Positions 6,570-14,054 of a stretch of 14,147 nucleotides of DNA are shown here, piece after piece. Within the stretch, counting starts at the first letter, position 1; the number at the start of each line of letters is the position of its first letter. A program made the translations under genes and the position numbers. The DNA is from Oscillospiraceae bacterium. Lineage in GTDB: Bacteria; Bacillota_A; Clostridia; Oscillospirales; Oscillospiraceae. The notes below the pieces were generated by a model. It did not search any database. It was not told where the DNA came from and saw only the letters and a list, made by a program, of their open reading frames with translations. The stretch lies in NCBI GenBank assembly GCA_021771675.1, contig JAETOP010000100.1:1-14147 (forward strand). Reading direction: 5' to 3'.

Positions 6570-8141
6570 ATGACGAAATATGTGGTAAATCGGCTCCTTC
6601 GCGGCTTCCTCTCGGTTGCGATCATGGTGATTATCGTCATGGTGATGATTTTTACGCTGATGGATCGACAGTTGATTTTTGCGGCGGACCCTTTGTTCAG
6701 CAAAAAGACATTTAATGCGAAGGAGACTTATCTGTACAGCAAGTGGGAAGAGTATGGGTATCTGGACTATGTGCCCTACGCCGACTACCTGCTGCAATTG
6801 ACCAAGGACGGCACCATCACCGAGGAAACCCGGGCGGAGGCCGTGAAGCTGGGCCGCACCCCGGAGAAGGATTCGGAGCTCACCGCCCAGTATGTGAAAG
6901 AGTTTGAAGAATACTATACCTCCCGCGGCTATGGCGTCAAGCGGCTGGATACGGTGATGAACGGCAAAAAGGTGGCCAACGGTGGTCAGGCCGCGCTGTT
7001 TGCCTATAAGGATAAGCCGATCTGGGACCGGGCGCTGAACTATTTCACCGGTATTCTGGAATTCGACAACATCCACCGGGTGGAAGAGGACATCGGCGAG
7101 AGAAAGCTGACCTTCACCCTCCATGACCCCGCTTACGGCGGAGAAAAAATCTCCCCTGCCATTTTAGGCAATGGCACACAGCACAAGTACCTTCTGTACT
7201 GCGACAACCAGTTCCCCTTTATTCACCAGAATTTTGTCACCCTTCACCTGGGCAAATCCTTTGTGGTCAACCAGGGGATTGATGTTTTTGATACAATGAC
7301 CCGCACCCAGGGCGCTTATGTTACCAGCACCGTCACCTATCCCACGGGCTTGGTGGAGGAAAGCGCTGACGATCTGCACACCGCCACCTATGTGGCCGGC
7401 TCCCTGGAGACCGGCGAGCTGCTCTATGGCCCCCGCTATACCGACGACTACACCCAGACCAGCACCGTGAAGAACGGCTCGTCCAAGATGGGCTATTCCT
7501 TCCTCTTCGGCGTCCTGGCCGTGATTCTGGCCTATGTCATCGGCCTGCCCCTGGGCGTGCTGATGGCCCTGAAAGCGGATAAGCTCTTCGATAAAATCTG
7601 CACCTTCTATATCGTGTTCATCACGGCGGTGCCCGCGCTGTCGTATATCTTCATGGTGAAGACCATTGGCTATGCCCTGGGCATCCCCACCTCCTTTGAT
7701 CTGGAATCCACCAACAAGATGATGTACCTGCTGCCCATCATCTCCCTGGCCATGCCCAGCATTGCCCGGCTGATGCGCTGGATGCGCCGGTATATGATCG
7801 ACCAGAAGAATTCCGACTATGTCCGCTTCGCCCGCTCCAACGGCCTGACCGAGGGCGAGATTTTCCGCAAGCACATCATGCGCAATGCGGTGGTTCCCAT
7901 TGTCCAGGGTATCCCCGCCAGCGTGCTGTTCAGCCTGGTTGGCGCCTTCTACACGGAGAAGGTGTATTCCATCCCTGGCACCGGCGGACTGATGGTCACG
8001 GCCATCCAGTCCTATGATAATAACGTGATTGTTGGTGTTTGCCTGTTCTATGGCCTGCTCAGCGTAATTTCCCTGGTTCTGGGCGATGTGCTGATGGCAA
8101 TGGTAGACCCCAGAATTTCCTTCAACACGAAAGCCAGGTGA
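6570..8141 (+). CDS. oppB: Peptide-type ABC transporter permease, OppB/DppB family with large extracytoplasmic insertion
   Basis: This is one of two membrane subunits forming the translocation path. At 523 residues it exceeds the usual 305-340. TM1 (about 12-30) follows the typical N-terminal YVVNRLLRG. The core resumes at about 308 with five further membrane segments (about 308-332, 343-367, 384-400, 441-463, 486-510). The EAA loop that docks on the ATPase is clear at 415-440 (DYVRFARSNGLTEGEIFRKHI), and the C-terminal YSIPGTGGLMVTAIQSYD and VDPRISF are textbook OppB. The extra mass is all between TM1 and TM2 (31-307), a region of only about 70-110 residues in ordinary members. A remnant of the usual GDLGxS segment may be HLGKSF (226-231). 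The start ATG has only a weak GAGAG-type RBS, after the hairpin. Symbol is a family label; substrate unknown. Confidence 0.92.
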   Translation: MTKYVVNRLLRGFLSVAIMVIIVMVMIFTLMDRQLIFAADPLFSKKTFNAKETYLYSKWEEYGYLDYVPYADYLLQLTKDGTITEETRAEAVKLGRTPEKDSELTAQYVKEFEEYYTSRGYGVKRLDTVMNGKKVANGGQAALFAYKDKPIWDRALNYFTGILEFDNIHRVEEDIGERKLTFTLHDPAYGGEKISPAILGNGTQHKYLLYCDNQFPFIHQNFVTLHLGKSFVVNQGIDVFDTMTRTQGAYVTSTVTYPTGLVEESADDLHTATYVAGSLETGELLYGPRYTDDYTQTSTVKNGSSKMGYSFLFGVLAVILAYVIGLPLGVLMALKADKLFDKICTFYIVFITAVPALSYIFMVKTIGYALGIPTSFDLESTNKMMYLLPIISLAMPSIARLMRWMRRYMIDQKNSDYVRFARSNGLTEGEIFRKHIMRNAVVPIVQGIPASVLFSLVGAFYTEKVYSIPGTGGLMVTAIQSYDNNVIVGVCLFYGLLSVISLVLGDVLMAMVDPRISFNTKAR

Positions 8142-8147
8142 GTCAAG

Positions 8148-9128
8148 ATGAATCAAAAGTATGTGAATATCGATGATTTGGGGCTGTCCGAGGAGGAGCT
8201 TTTCTCCTTGCACCCCCACAGCGACGAGGAGGCGGAGCGGATTACTGCCCCCCGCTATTCCTACTGGAAGTCCGTGTTTCGGGTGTTCTTCCGGAAAAAG
8301 ATCAATATCTTTGTGTTGGTGCTGCTGCTGGTGGTGGTGGCCTTCGCCTTCATCTATCCGCCCCTTTCCGGGTATGACGAATTCGCCAATCTGATGGACT
8401 CCACTGCCAAGCATCTGTCCCCCGCCGCTGCCATGGAGAAATTTGGCTACAACATCCACTGGGTTCTGGGCACCGGCAACGCCGGCGGCTCCACCTTTGA
8501 CGCTGTTTGGGACGGCGCCCGGCTCTCCATTGCTCTGGCCCTGGTCTGCGCCCTGATCAACATGACTGTGGGCGTGATCGTAGGCGCTCTGTGGGGCTAC
8601 TCCAAGCGGGCGGACAAGGTGATGCTGGAACTGTACAATGTGGTGGGAAACATCCCCTACCAGCTGCTTTGCTCCGTTCTGGTGCTGATTTTCCGGCCCC
8701 GGTTCTGGACCATGGTTTTCGCTCTGACCATCACTGGCTGGCTGCCTATTGCCCATTTCTTCCGCACCCAGGTGCTGATTATCCGGGATCGGGAGTATAA
8801 TCTGGCCTCCCGCTGCCTGGGTACCCCCACCCTTCGCATCGCTACCAAGAATCTGCTGCCCTTCCTCACCTCTATCATCGTCACCCAGGCAGCAGTGGAG
8901 ATTCCCAGCTATATCGGTATGGAAGTGTTCCTGGCCTTTATCGGCCTGGGCCTGACGGACAATACTCTGGGCAAGCTGATTACCAATGCCCAGAGCGCCA
9001 TGCTCACCCCCGGCTGGCAGATGGAATTCTGGAGCCCGGTGGTGCTGGCTTCCATCATTGCCATTGTGCTGTACGTGGCCGGACAAAATCTGGGCGATGC
9101 GTCCGATCCCAGATCCCACATGATGTAA
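8148..9128 (+). CDS. oppC: Peptide-type ABC transporter permease, OppC/DppC family
   Basis: This is the second membrane subunit and the least altered part of the system (326 residues, normal length for OppC). A 40-residue acidic N-terminal cytoplasmic extension (EEE, DEEAE) precedes TM1 (about 52-71). HWVLGTGNAGGSTFDAVWDGARLSIAL at 104-130 corresponds to the family H-LGTD-GRD-GARxSL signature, with the usual Asp replaced by Gly. The EAA loop is at 215-238 (REYNLASRCLGTPTLRIATKNLLP). FLAFIGLGL (261-269), and NLGDASDPR near the C terminus, are typical. The gene starts 6 bases after oppB; its RBS AGGTGA includes the oppB stop codon, so the two are translationally coupled. Symbol is a family label. 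Confidence 0.92.
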   Translation: MNQKYVNIDDLGLSEEELFSLHPHSDEEAERITAPRYSYWKSVFRVFFRKKINIFVLVLLLVVVAFAFIYPPLSGYDEFANLMDSTAKHLSPAAAMEKFGYNIHWVLGTGNAGGSTFDAVWDGARLSIALALVCALINMTVGVIVGALWGYSKRADKVMLELYNVVGNIPYQLLCSVLVLIFRPRFWTMVFALTITGWLPIAHFFRTQVLIIRDREYNLASRCLGTPTLRIATKNLLPFLTSIIVTQAAVEIPSYIGMEVFLAFIGLGLTDNTLGKLITNAQSAMLTPGWQMEFWSPVVLASIIAIVLYVAGQNLGDASDPRSHMM

Positions 9129-9140
9129 GGGGGCTGGAAA

Positions 9141-10889
9141 ATGGAAGAGAAAAAAGTATTGCTATCCGTCCAGGATCTGGTGGTCAAGTTCCACGTCCGG
9201 GGCAGAATCCTCACTGCCATCCGGGGTATCTCCCTGGATATTTATGAAAATGAGTCCATTGCAATTGTAGGCGAGTCCGGCTCCGGCAAGAGCGTGTTTA
9301 CCAAGACCTTTGCCAACATGCTGGATTCCAACGGGTTTGTGGATCAGGGCAAGATCATCTTCTCTGATGACAGCTTGGCAGACTTCGTTGTGAATCTGGG
9401 GGAAGCCCAGAACAGGAAAATTCGTTCCATTGCCGAAAAGCTCAATGAATACTCCAAGCTGGAAAACGGAGCGGATATTTACAAGCAGATGAAGTGTCTG
9501 GAAACTGAGGCCAAAAGCCGGGCCAGCCTGTCCCCCGAGGAGGAGGAGAAGCTTGCCAAGGAGCTGGACGACCTGAGATACGACCGGGCGGAGACCTTCA
9601 ACAAAAAACTCACCCTGGATCCGAAGAAGGAGCGGGAGGAGAACCGGCAGGCCGCCGCAAGACTCTCCGAGCTGGATCGCCAGATTAAGGCCCTGGAGGA
9701 TCGGAAGCAGGCCACCATCAAGGCCCGTGCCAAGCAGGCCCGGCAGGACAGCGCCTACCGGGAGCAGTACGCCAAAAAAATGGCGGAGCTGAAAAAAGAG
9801 TACGAGACCCGGTGCGCCGTGGCAATTACCCAGGAGCAGAAGGACCGGAACCTGGAAATCGCCAAGGAGGTCTATCTCTCCATCGGCCGCTATGACGTGA
9901 TCACCCGCCAGAAAATCCTGACCAAGCTCATGTCCTGCCTGAAAGAGGCCATGCGCCAGGGTCTGGACTTGAACAATGACACCGTCCGCAACGACGTGTT
10001 CGCCCCCGCCATCTTCCGGGTGAAGCTGCTGGACGAGACGCCGGAGAAGCTCCACGGAAAGTGTATCTTTGATCTGGCCAATGTGAAGTATGCCAAGGAC
10101 CTGTCCCAGGTTCGGGGCAAGCGGATCGCCACTGTGTTCCAGGACCCCATGACCTCCCTGAACCCCATCATCACCATCGGCGAGCAGATCACCTCCATCA
10201 TCCTCAAGCACCAGGACTGCTCCGAGAATGAAGCCAGAATCCGGGCCATCGAGCTGATGAAGAAGGTGGGCATCCCCAACGCCGAGAATCGGTTCGACGA
10301 CTATCCCTTCCAGTATTCCGGCGGTATGCGTCAGAGAATCGTTATTGCCATCGCCCTGTCCTGCCAGCCCAAGATTCTCATCTGCGACGAGCCCACCACC
10401 GCTCTGGACGTGACTATCCAGGCTCAGATTCTGAAGCTCATCAAGGATTTGCAGAAGGAATTCGGCTACACCATCGTCTTTATCACCCATGACCTGGGCG
10501 TGGTTGCCAACATCGCCGACCGGGTGGCCGTGTTGTACGCCGGCCAGATTGTGGAGCTGGGCACCGTGGAGGATGTGTTCTACGACCCCCGGCATCCCTA
10601 CACCTGGGCCATGCTGTCCAGCCTGCCCCAGCTTGCCCAGCGGAACACCGAGCTCTATTCCATTACCGGCACACCGCCGTCATTGTACAATTCCATCGTG
10701 GGCGACCCCTTCGCCCCCCGGAACCCGTACTGCCTGAAAATCGACACGCTGCTGGACCCGCCCATGTTCCAGGTTTCCGAGACCCATTTTGCCAAGACCT
10801 GGCTCCTGGACCCCAGAGCGCCTAAGATCGAAAAGCCCCAGGCCATCCAGAATCTCCATGAGAAGCTTCTGGCAGCCTTCAATATCTGA
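9141..10889 (+). CDS. oppD: Peptide-type ABC transporter ATPase, OppD/DppD family with coiled-coil insertion
   Basis: This is a cytoplasmic ATPase subunit that drives import with its OppF partner. Motifs are complete: Walker A GESGSGKS (44-51), Q-loop [12 protein letters not shown] (331-342, Q334), signature SGGMRQR (393-399), Walker B ILICDEP (412-418, E417), D-loop ALD, and switch His H450. It is 582 residues against about 330-350 for the family. The excess is about 225 residues between GKIIF (70-74) and [22 protein letters not shown] (307-328), inside the antiparallel beta/arm region. Residues about 118-240 are extremely rich in K, E, R, Q and A and read as a long coiled coil. The C-terminal part ([19 protein letters not shown]) is the oligopeptide/dipeptide C-terminal domain, but RC reads RN and only one Cys remains, so the 4Fe-4S ligands described in some DppD proteins are absent. 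RBS AAGGGGG overlaps the oppC stop. Confidence 0.93.
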   Translation: MEEKKVLLSVQDLVVKFHVRGRILTAIRGISLDIYENESIAIVGESGSGKSVFTKTFANMLDSNGFVDQGKIIFSDDSLADFVVNLGEAQNRKIRSIAEKLNEYSKLENGADIYKQMKCLETEAKSRASLSPEEEEKLAKELDDLRYDRAETFNKKLTLDPKKEREENRQAAARLSELDRQIKALEDRKQATIKARAKQARQDSAYREQYAKKMAELKKEYETRCAVAITQEQKDRNLEIAKEVYLSIGRYDVITRQKILTKLMSCLKEAMRQGLDLNNDTVRNDVFAPAIFRVKLLDETPEKLHGKCIFDLANVKYAKDLSQVRGKRIATVFQDPMTSLNPIITIGEQITSIILKHQDCSENEARIRAIELMKKVGIPNAENRFDDYPFQYSGGMRQRIVIAIALSCQPKILICDEPTTALDVTIQAQILKLIKDLQKEFGYTIVFITHDLGVVANIADRVAVLYAGQIVELGTVEDVFYDPRHPYTWAMLSSLPQLAQRNTELYSITGTPPSLYNSIVGDPFAPRNPYCLKIDTLLDPPMFQVSETHFAKTWLLDPRAPKIEKPQAIQNLHEKLLAAFNI

Positions 10890-10906
10890 CAAGGAGGTTA
10901 TGCATC

Positions 10907-12208
10907 GTGAGTAATGCGCAAGAGGCAACTGCCAAACATTTTCCGGAGCATGGCCCCATTGACCCGGCGACCGGCAAGGAAGTTCTGGTCTCCCTGAAGA
11001 ATGTGGACATCACCTTCGGCAAGGGAGATAAAGCCTTTAAGGCGGTGAAAAACGCCTCCTTCGACATTTACAAGGGGGAGACCTTTTCCCTCATCGGTGA
11101 GTCCGGCTCCGGCAAGACGACCATTGGCCGTGCGGTAATCCGGGTCAATCCCTGCTCCGCCGGTGAGATTCTCTACAAGGGCGTCCGCATCTCCGGCAAA
11201 ATTCCCAGAAGTTTGGACAGGGAGGTCATCCGCAATGCCCAGATGGTCTTCCAGGACCCTGCCGCTTCTCTGAACGAGCGGGCCACCGTGGACTATATCA
11301 TCTCCGAGGGACTGTACAATTTCCACCTGTTCAAGGATGAGGCCGACCGGGTGGCCAAGGTGGACAACATCATCAGGGAAGTCGGGCTGCTCCCCGAGCA
11401 CCTGACCCGGTATCCTCATGAGTTTTCCGGCGGCCAGCGGCAGCGCATCGGTCTGGCCCGGGCCATGGTCATGGAGCCGGAGTTCGTGGTGGCCGACGAG
11501 CCCATTTCCGCTCTGGACGTTTCCATCCGGGCCCAGGTGCTGAACCTGCTGAAAAAATTCCAGAAGGAGCAGGGCACCACCTACCTGTTCATCGCCCACG
11601 ACCTGTCCATCGTCCGGTTCATTTCCGACCGGATCGGCATCATCTACAAGGGCGAGATCGTGGAGATCGCCGAGGCAGAGGAGCTTTTCGACTACCCCAT
11701 GCACCCCTACACCCACAGCCTGATCTCCGCCATTCCCATTCCCGACCCGGTGCTGGAAAAGAACAAGGAGCTGTTCACCTACGACCCCAGCATCCACGAC
11801 TATTCCGTGGACAAGCCGGAGATGGTGGACATCGGCCACAACCACTTTGTCTACGGCAACAAGGCCGAGATCGAGCGGTATAAAAAGCTCCGGGCCGAGG
11901 GCAAAAAGGTGAAGTCCATCACCATTCTCACCCCCGAGGAGAAGGCAAAGCGGGAGGCCGAGCAGGTTCAGGAGCCCATCCATCAGGAGGCGATCCTGGA
12001 TCGTCCCCTCCACGATACCGGCAGCTTCTGGTATCGAATCCTGGCATTCCTGCTGCCCATCCTGGGCCTTTTGGTGGGCCAGGTGTTCAAGGGCAGGAAT
12101 TATCTGCGGAATTTCCGTGCACTGAAAAAAGGCGCCATTGCTGGCCTGATTTTCCGGCTGGTGCTGATCGTGATTTTTATCCTGTTGCTGGTAATTTCCA
12201 TTGTTTGA
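10907..12208 (+). CDS. oppF: Peptide-type ABC transporter ATPase, OppF/DppF family with C-terminal membrane tail
   Basis: This is the partner ATPase of the OppD-like subunit. Walker A GESGSGKT (64-71), Q-loop [11 protein letters not shown] (114-124), signature SGGQRQR (174-180), Walker B FVVADEP (193-199), switch His H231 and HPYTHSL (266-272) are all present. After the usual C-terminal end a charged linker (about 320-370, KK/EE-rich) leads to two predicted membrane helices, about 376-393 and 409-432, separated by a basic loop ([14 protein letters not shown]). Standard OppF is soluble and about 310-330 residues; this one is 433. The start is GTG 10907, with AAGGAGG 9 bases upstream. The nearer ATG at 10900 opens a frame of only four codons ending in TAA and sits too close to the RBS. 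The reading frame is unbroken into the tail, so the fusion is real at DNA level. Symbol is a family label. Confidence 0.93.
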   Translation: MSNAQEATAKHFPEHGPIDPATGKEVLVSLKNVDITFGKGDKAFKAVKNASFDIYKGETFSLIGESGSGKTTIGRAVIRVNPCSAGEILYKGVRISGKIPRSLDREVIRNAQMVFQDPAASLNERATVDYIISEGLYNFHLFKDEADRVAKVDNIIREVGLLPEHLTRYPHEFSGGQRQRIGLARAMVMEPEFVVADEPISALDVSIRAQVLNLLKKFQKEQGTTYLFIAHDLSIVRFISDRIGIIYKGEIVEIAEAEELFDYPMHPYTHSLISAIPIPDPVLEKNKELFTYDPSIHDYSVDKPEMVDIGHNHFVYGNKAEIERYKKLRAEGKKVKSITILTPEEKAKREAEQVQEPIHQEAILDRPLHDTGSFWYRILAFLLPILGLLVGQVFKGRNYLRNFRALKKGAIAGLIFRLVLIVIFILLLVISIV

Positions 12209-12212
12209 CGCT

Positions 12213-12264
12213 GCGCCCCCTCTGCCAGGAGGGGGCGCCGAACTATAGATTGCCCCTTGGCAAT
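12213..12264 (+). promoter_or_regulatory. Tandem intercistronic hairpins
   Basis: A perfect 10-bp GC-rich stem (GCGCCCCCTC/GAGGGGGCGC, 12213-12222 and 12229-12238) is followed by a perfect 6-bp stem ATTGCC/GGCAAT (12249-12254, 12259-12264). Neither is followed by a clear T run; TTTG follows the second. They may reduce read-through or set an mRNA end between the transporter genes and the last gene, which still has a good RBS (AAAGGAG). Confidence 0.6.
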
Positions 12265-12280
12265 TTGAAAGGAGTCCATC

Positions 12281-13471
12281 ATGTCTCGTGACGCCAGAAG
12301 AAAAGACCCTGCCCCCCAGCCCAAGATCAAGCTGGAACTGCGGGAGGGGCATTACACCCTCCGGCTGATTTGTGTGGGCGTGGCCCTGCTCGTGGCAGCG
12401 CTGGCCTTTGCCTCCGTGCTGAATAGTCCCACCCAGGTCAAGTCCGGGTGGCAGCAGATCATGCCCCAGAATTCCGTGACCCCGGCAGGGCAGGAGTTTC
12501 TGCTGTGCTATAACCTGGGCCAGACGGAGCAGAAGCCCGAGCAGGAGCTTACCGATTTGGTTGCCTGCTATACCGGATTGCTGGATCAGGGCTACCGGGT
12601 GCTGTCCAATACGGAGCAGACTGACTGCGTGAATCTGCGCACCCTAAACCGGCAGCCCAACACCGCCCTGGCGGTGGACGATATGCTGTACAATGCCCTG
12701 AAAATCTGGGAGGAGTCGTCCAGCCGGCTGATCTATTTTGCGCCCCTGATGGATCAGTACTACGGCCTCTTCGCCAGCAGCTATGACCATGAGGCGGAGG
12801 TGTTTGACCCGGCCCATTCCCAGGAGGCGGCGGACTTCGCCCGGGAAATCGCCGCCTTTGCCGCCGACCCGGAGGCAATACAGCTGAAGCTGCTGCCCCA
12901 GAACACGGTGCGGCTGGAAGTTAGCCCGGAATACCTGGCTTATGCCAGGGAGCACCAGGTGGAAAGCTTCCTGGATATGGGCATTGCGCTGAACGCGTTC
13001 GTGTGCGACGTGGTGGCAGAGGGGCTGACCCGGCAGGGCTTTGTAAACGGCTATGTCACCAGCTTCGACGGCTATACCCGGGCCATGTGCACGGATGAGT
13101 TCGCCCTGAGCGTGTTTGACCGGGTGGACGGCCAGGCCCGCCAGCTGGGCACGGTGCTCTATCACACCCCCGGAGCGGTGGTCTCCTGCCGGGCCTTCCC
13201 TATTTTGGAGGGGGACGCGGCGAACTACTTCACCTATTCCGACGGCACCGTCCGGGCCCCCTACCTGAACGACCAGGGGCAGCTCCACTGCGCCGCCGCC
13301 AGCCTGAACACCTTTTCGCCCACCCTCAGCGCCGGAGCCCTGGCCCTGCGGACCCTGGCCGCCTACGCCGGGGAGGACCCTGCGTTCCCAGGGCTGGAAG
13401 ACCTGTCCTGGGCGGCGGGAGAAAATCAGCAGATCATCTTCCACGGTGATGAATTCACGCTTTCACAGTGA
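12281..13471 (+). CDS. Membrane-anchored protein with faint ApbE-like (FAD:protein FMN transferase) features
   Basis: The 396-residue product has a positively charged N terminus, one membrane helix (about 28-47) and a large extracytoplasmic part. I do not recognise it firmly. The middle has the ApbE order: an N-terminal helix region (MLYNALKIWEESSSRLIYFAPL), a second region (RLEVSPEYLAYA), then LDMGIALNAFVCDVVAEGL at 231-249, placed where ApbE has LDLGGIAKGYAxD. The conserved Lys-Gly is missing (ALNAF), and the following GG-D segment reads SFDG (261-264). TLSAGALALRTL (348-359) sits where ApbE has its S-x-AD-xxTA segment. If related, it has lost FMN-transfer residues and may be a scaffold or sensor. 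It is the last gene of the importer operon, 72 bases after oppF, with RBS AAAGGAG. Alternative: an unrelated lineage-specific membrane protein. Confidence 0.6.
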   Translation: MSRDARRKDPAPQPKIKLELREGHYTLRLICVGVALLVAALAFASVLNSPTQVKSGWQQIMPQNSVTPAGQEFLLCYNLGQTEQKPEQELTDLVACYTGLLDQGYRVLSNTEQTDCVNLRTLNRQPNTALAVDDMLYNALKIWEESSSRLIYFAPLMDQYYGLFASSYDHEAEVFDPAHSQEAADFAREIAAFAADPEAIQLKLLPQNTVRLEVSPEYLAYAREHQVESFLDMGIALNAFVCDVVAEGLTRQGFVNGYVTSFDGYTRAMCTDEFALSVFDRVDGQARQLGTVLYHTPGAVVSCRAFPILEGDAANYFTYSDGTVRAPYLNDQGQLHCAAASLNTFSPTLSAGALALRTLAAYAGEDPAFPGLEDLSWAAGENQQIIFHGDEFTLSQ

Positions 13472-13476
13472 CAAAT

Positions 13477-13498
13477 GCCCCCGGCCGACGCCGGGGGC
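13477..13498 (+). terminator. Hairpin after the importer operon, possible terminator
   Basis: A perfect 9-bp GC-rich stem (GCCCCCGGC/GCCGGGGGC) with loop CGAC starts 6 bases after the last gene's stop. There is no T run after it (AAAATTGC follows), so it is not a classical terminator. Its position and stability suggest it marks the operon end. The following ~120 bases to the next promoter hold no gene I can support. Confidence 0.5.
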
Positions 13499-13624
13499 AA
13501 AATTGCTGCCTTATATGATAATTTGGCGGCAAGCCCAAGGGAGTTACCTGCCGCTGGGGAATGCCTTTCCCCAGACACAGTTTGCATTGCCCGCCATATG
13601 GCAGCGGAACGATCAATAAGACTC

Positions 13625-13653
13625 TTGAAAAAAATTATAAAGGATTGTATAAT
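13625..13653 (+). promoter_or_regulatory. Sigma-A promoter of the lipoprotein gene
   Basis: TTGAAA (13625-13630), 17-base spacer, TATAAT (13648-13653): an almost perfect promoter for the gene starting at 13695, leaving a leader of about 35 bases with RBS AAGGAGG at 13680-13686. Confidence 0.88.
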
Positions 13654-13694
13654 GACTGTGTATAGCAGAAAAAGGAGAAAAGGAGGCACAGACG

Positions 13695-14054
13695 GTGAAG
13701 CGATCATTGGGACTTCGGCGCGGGGCGGCAATACTGGTGCTGCTGGCGCAGCTGGTGATGGTCACTGGCTGCGCCAGTGATACGGCGGCCCTGCCTGCTT
13801 TAGCCTCCTCGCCTGTCGGGAGTTATGTTATCCCCGCATTCCAGGATGCTTCCTTTCATTCGGAGCGGGCCAGGGACTGCGGTGCGCTGAAGGTGGATGA
13901 CGCTGCCCTGAGTGAGGGGGTTGTGGCTGTCAGCGCACAGAGCGGCAGCCGCCTGAAATTCCAGATTATCTGCGGGGACATGAAATACAATTACGATCTT
14001 CCCAACGATGGTGAGGCTACGGTTTTTCCTCAACTTCAGCAATGTGAAGTTTGA
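13695..14054 (+). CDS. Lipoprotein, N-terminal part of a transglutaminase-type surface lipoprotein, interrupted
   Basis: The GTG start at 13695 follows AAGGAGG by 8 bases. The 119-residue product begins with a lipoprotein signal: KRSLGLRR, hydrophobic core, lipobox VTGC with C26 as lipidation site. Residues 75-111 (GVVAVSAQSGSRLKFQI, then YNYDLPNDGEATVFP) match, from memory, the N-terminal domain of clostridial transglutaminase-domain lipoproteins, where YDL-DG-FPL is followed by G-x-G-x-Y. Here the pattern stops after FP; the frame continues for seven odd codons and ends at TGA 14052. At the same point another frame becomes strongly protein-like (next entry). The catalytic transglutaminase domain is absent. 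The gene is either broken by rearrangement or chimeric through assembly. Family assignment is moderate. Confidence 0.7.
   Translation: MKRSLGLRRGAAILVLLAQLVMVTGCASDTAALPALASSPVGSYVIPAFQDASFHSERARDCGALKVDDAALSEGVVAVSAQSGSRLKFQIICGDMKYNYDLPNDGEATVFPQLQQCEV

Noticed and set aside
7164..9119. 651-residue minus-strand open frame across both permease genes
   Set aside because: It spans the border of two well-supported genes and has the low-complexity composition of an antisense shadow.
10900..10914. ATG start 7 bases upstream of the oppF GTG
   Set aside because: It reads ATG CAT CGT GAG TAA and is only 2 bases from the RBS; too short and badly spaced to be the start, though it overlaps the real start.
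9162..12352. Long minus-strand frames (477 and 484 residues) opposite the ATPase genes
   Set aside because: Shadows of real genes with complete ATPase motifs; no recognisable protein.
13475..13780. 101-residue plus frame and an opposing minus frame between the last importer gene and the lipoprotein
   Set aside because: It runs through the hairpin, the promoter and the lipoprotein start in another frame; no RBS.
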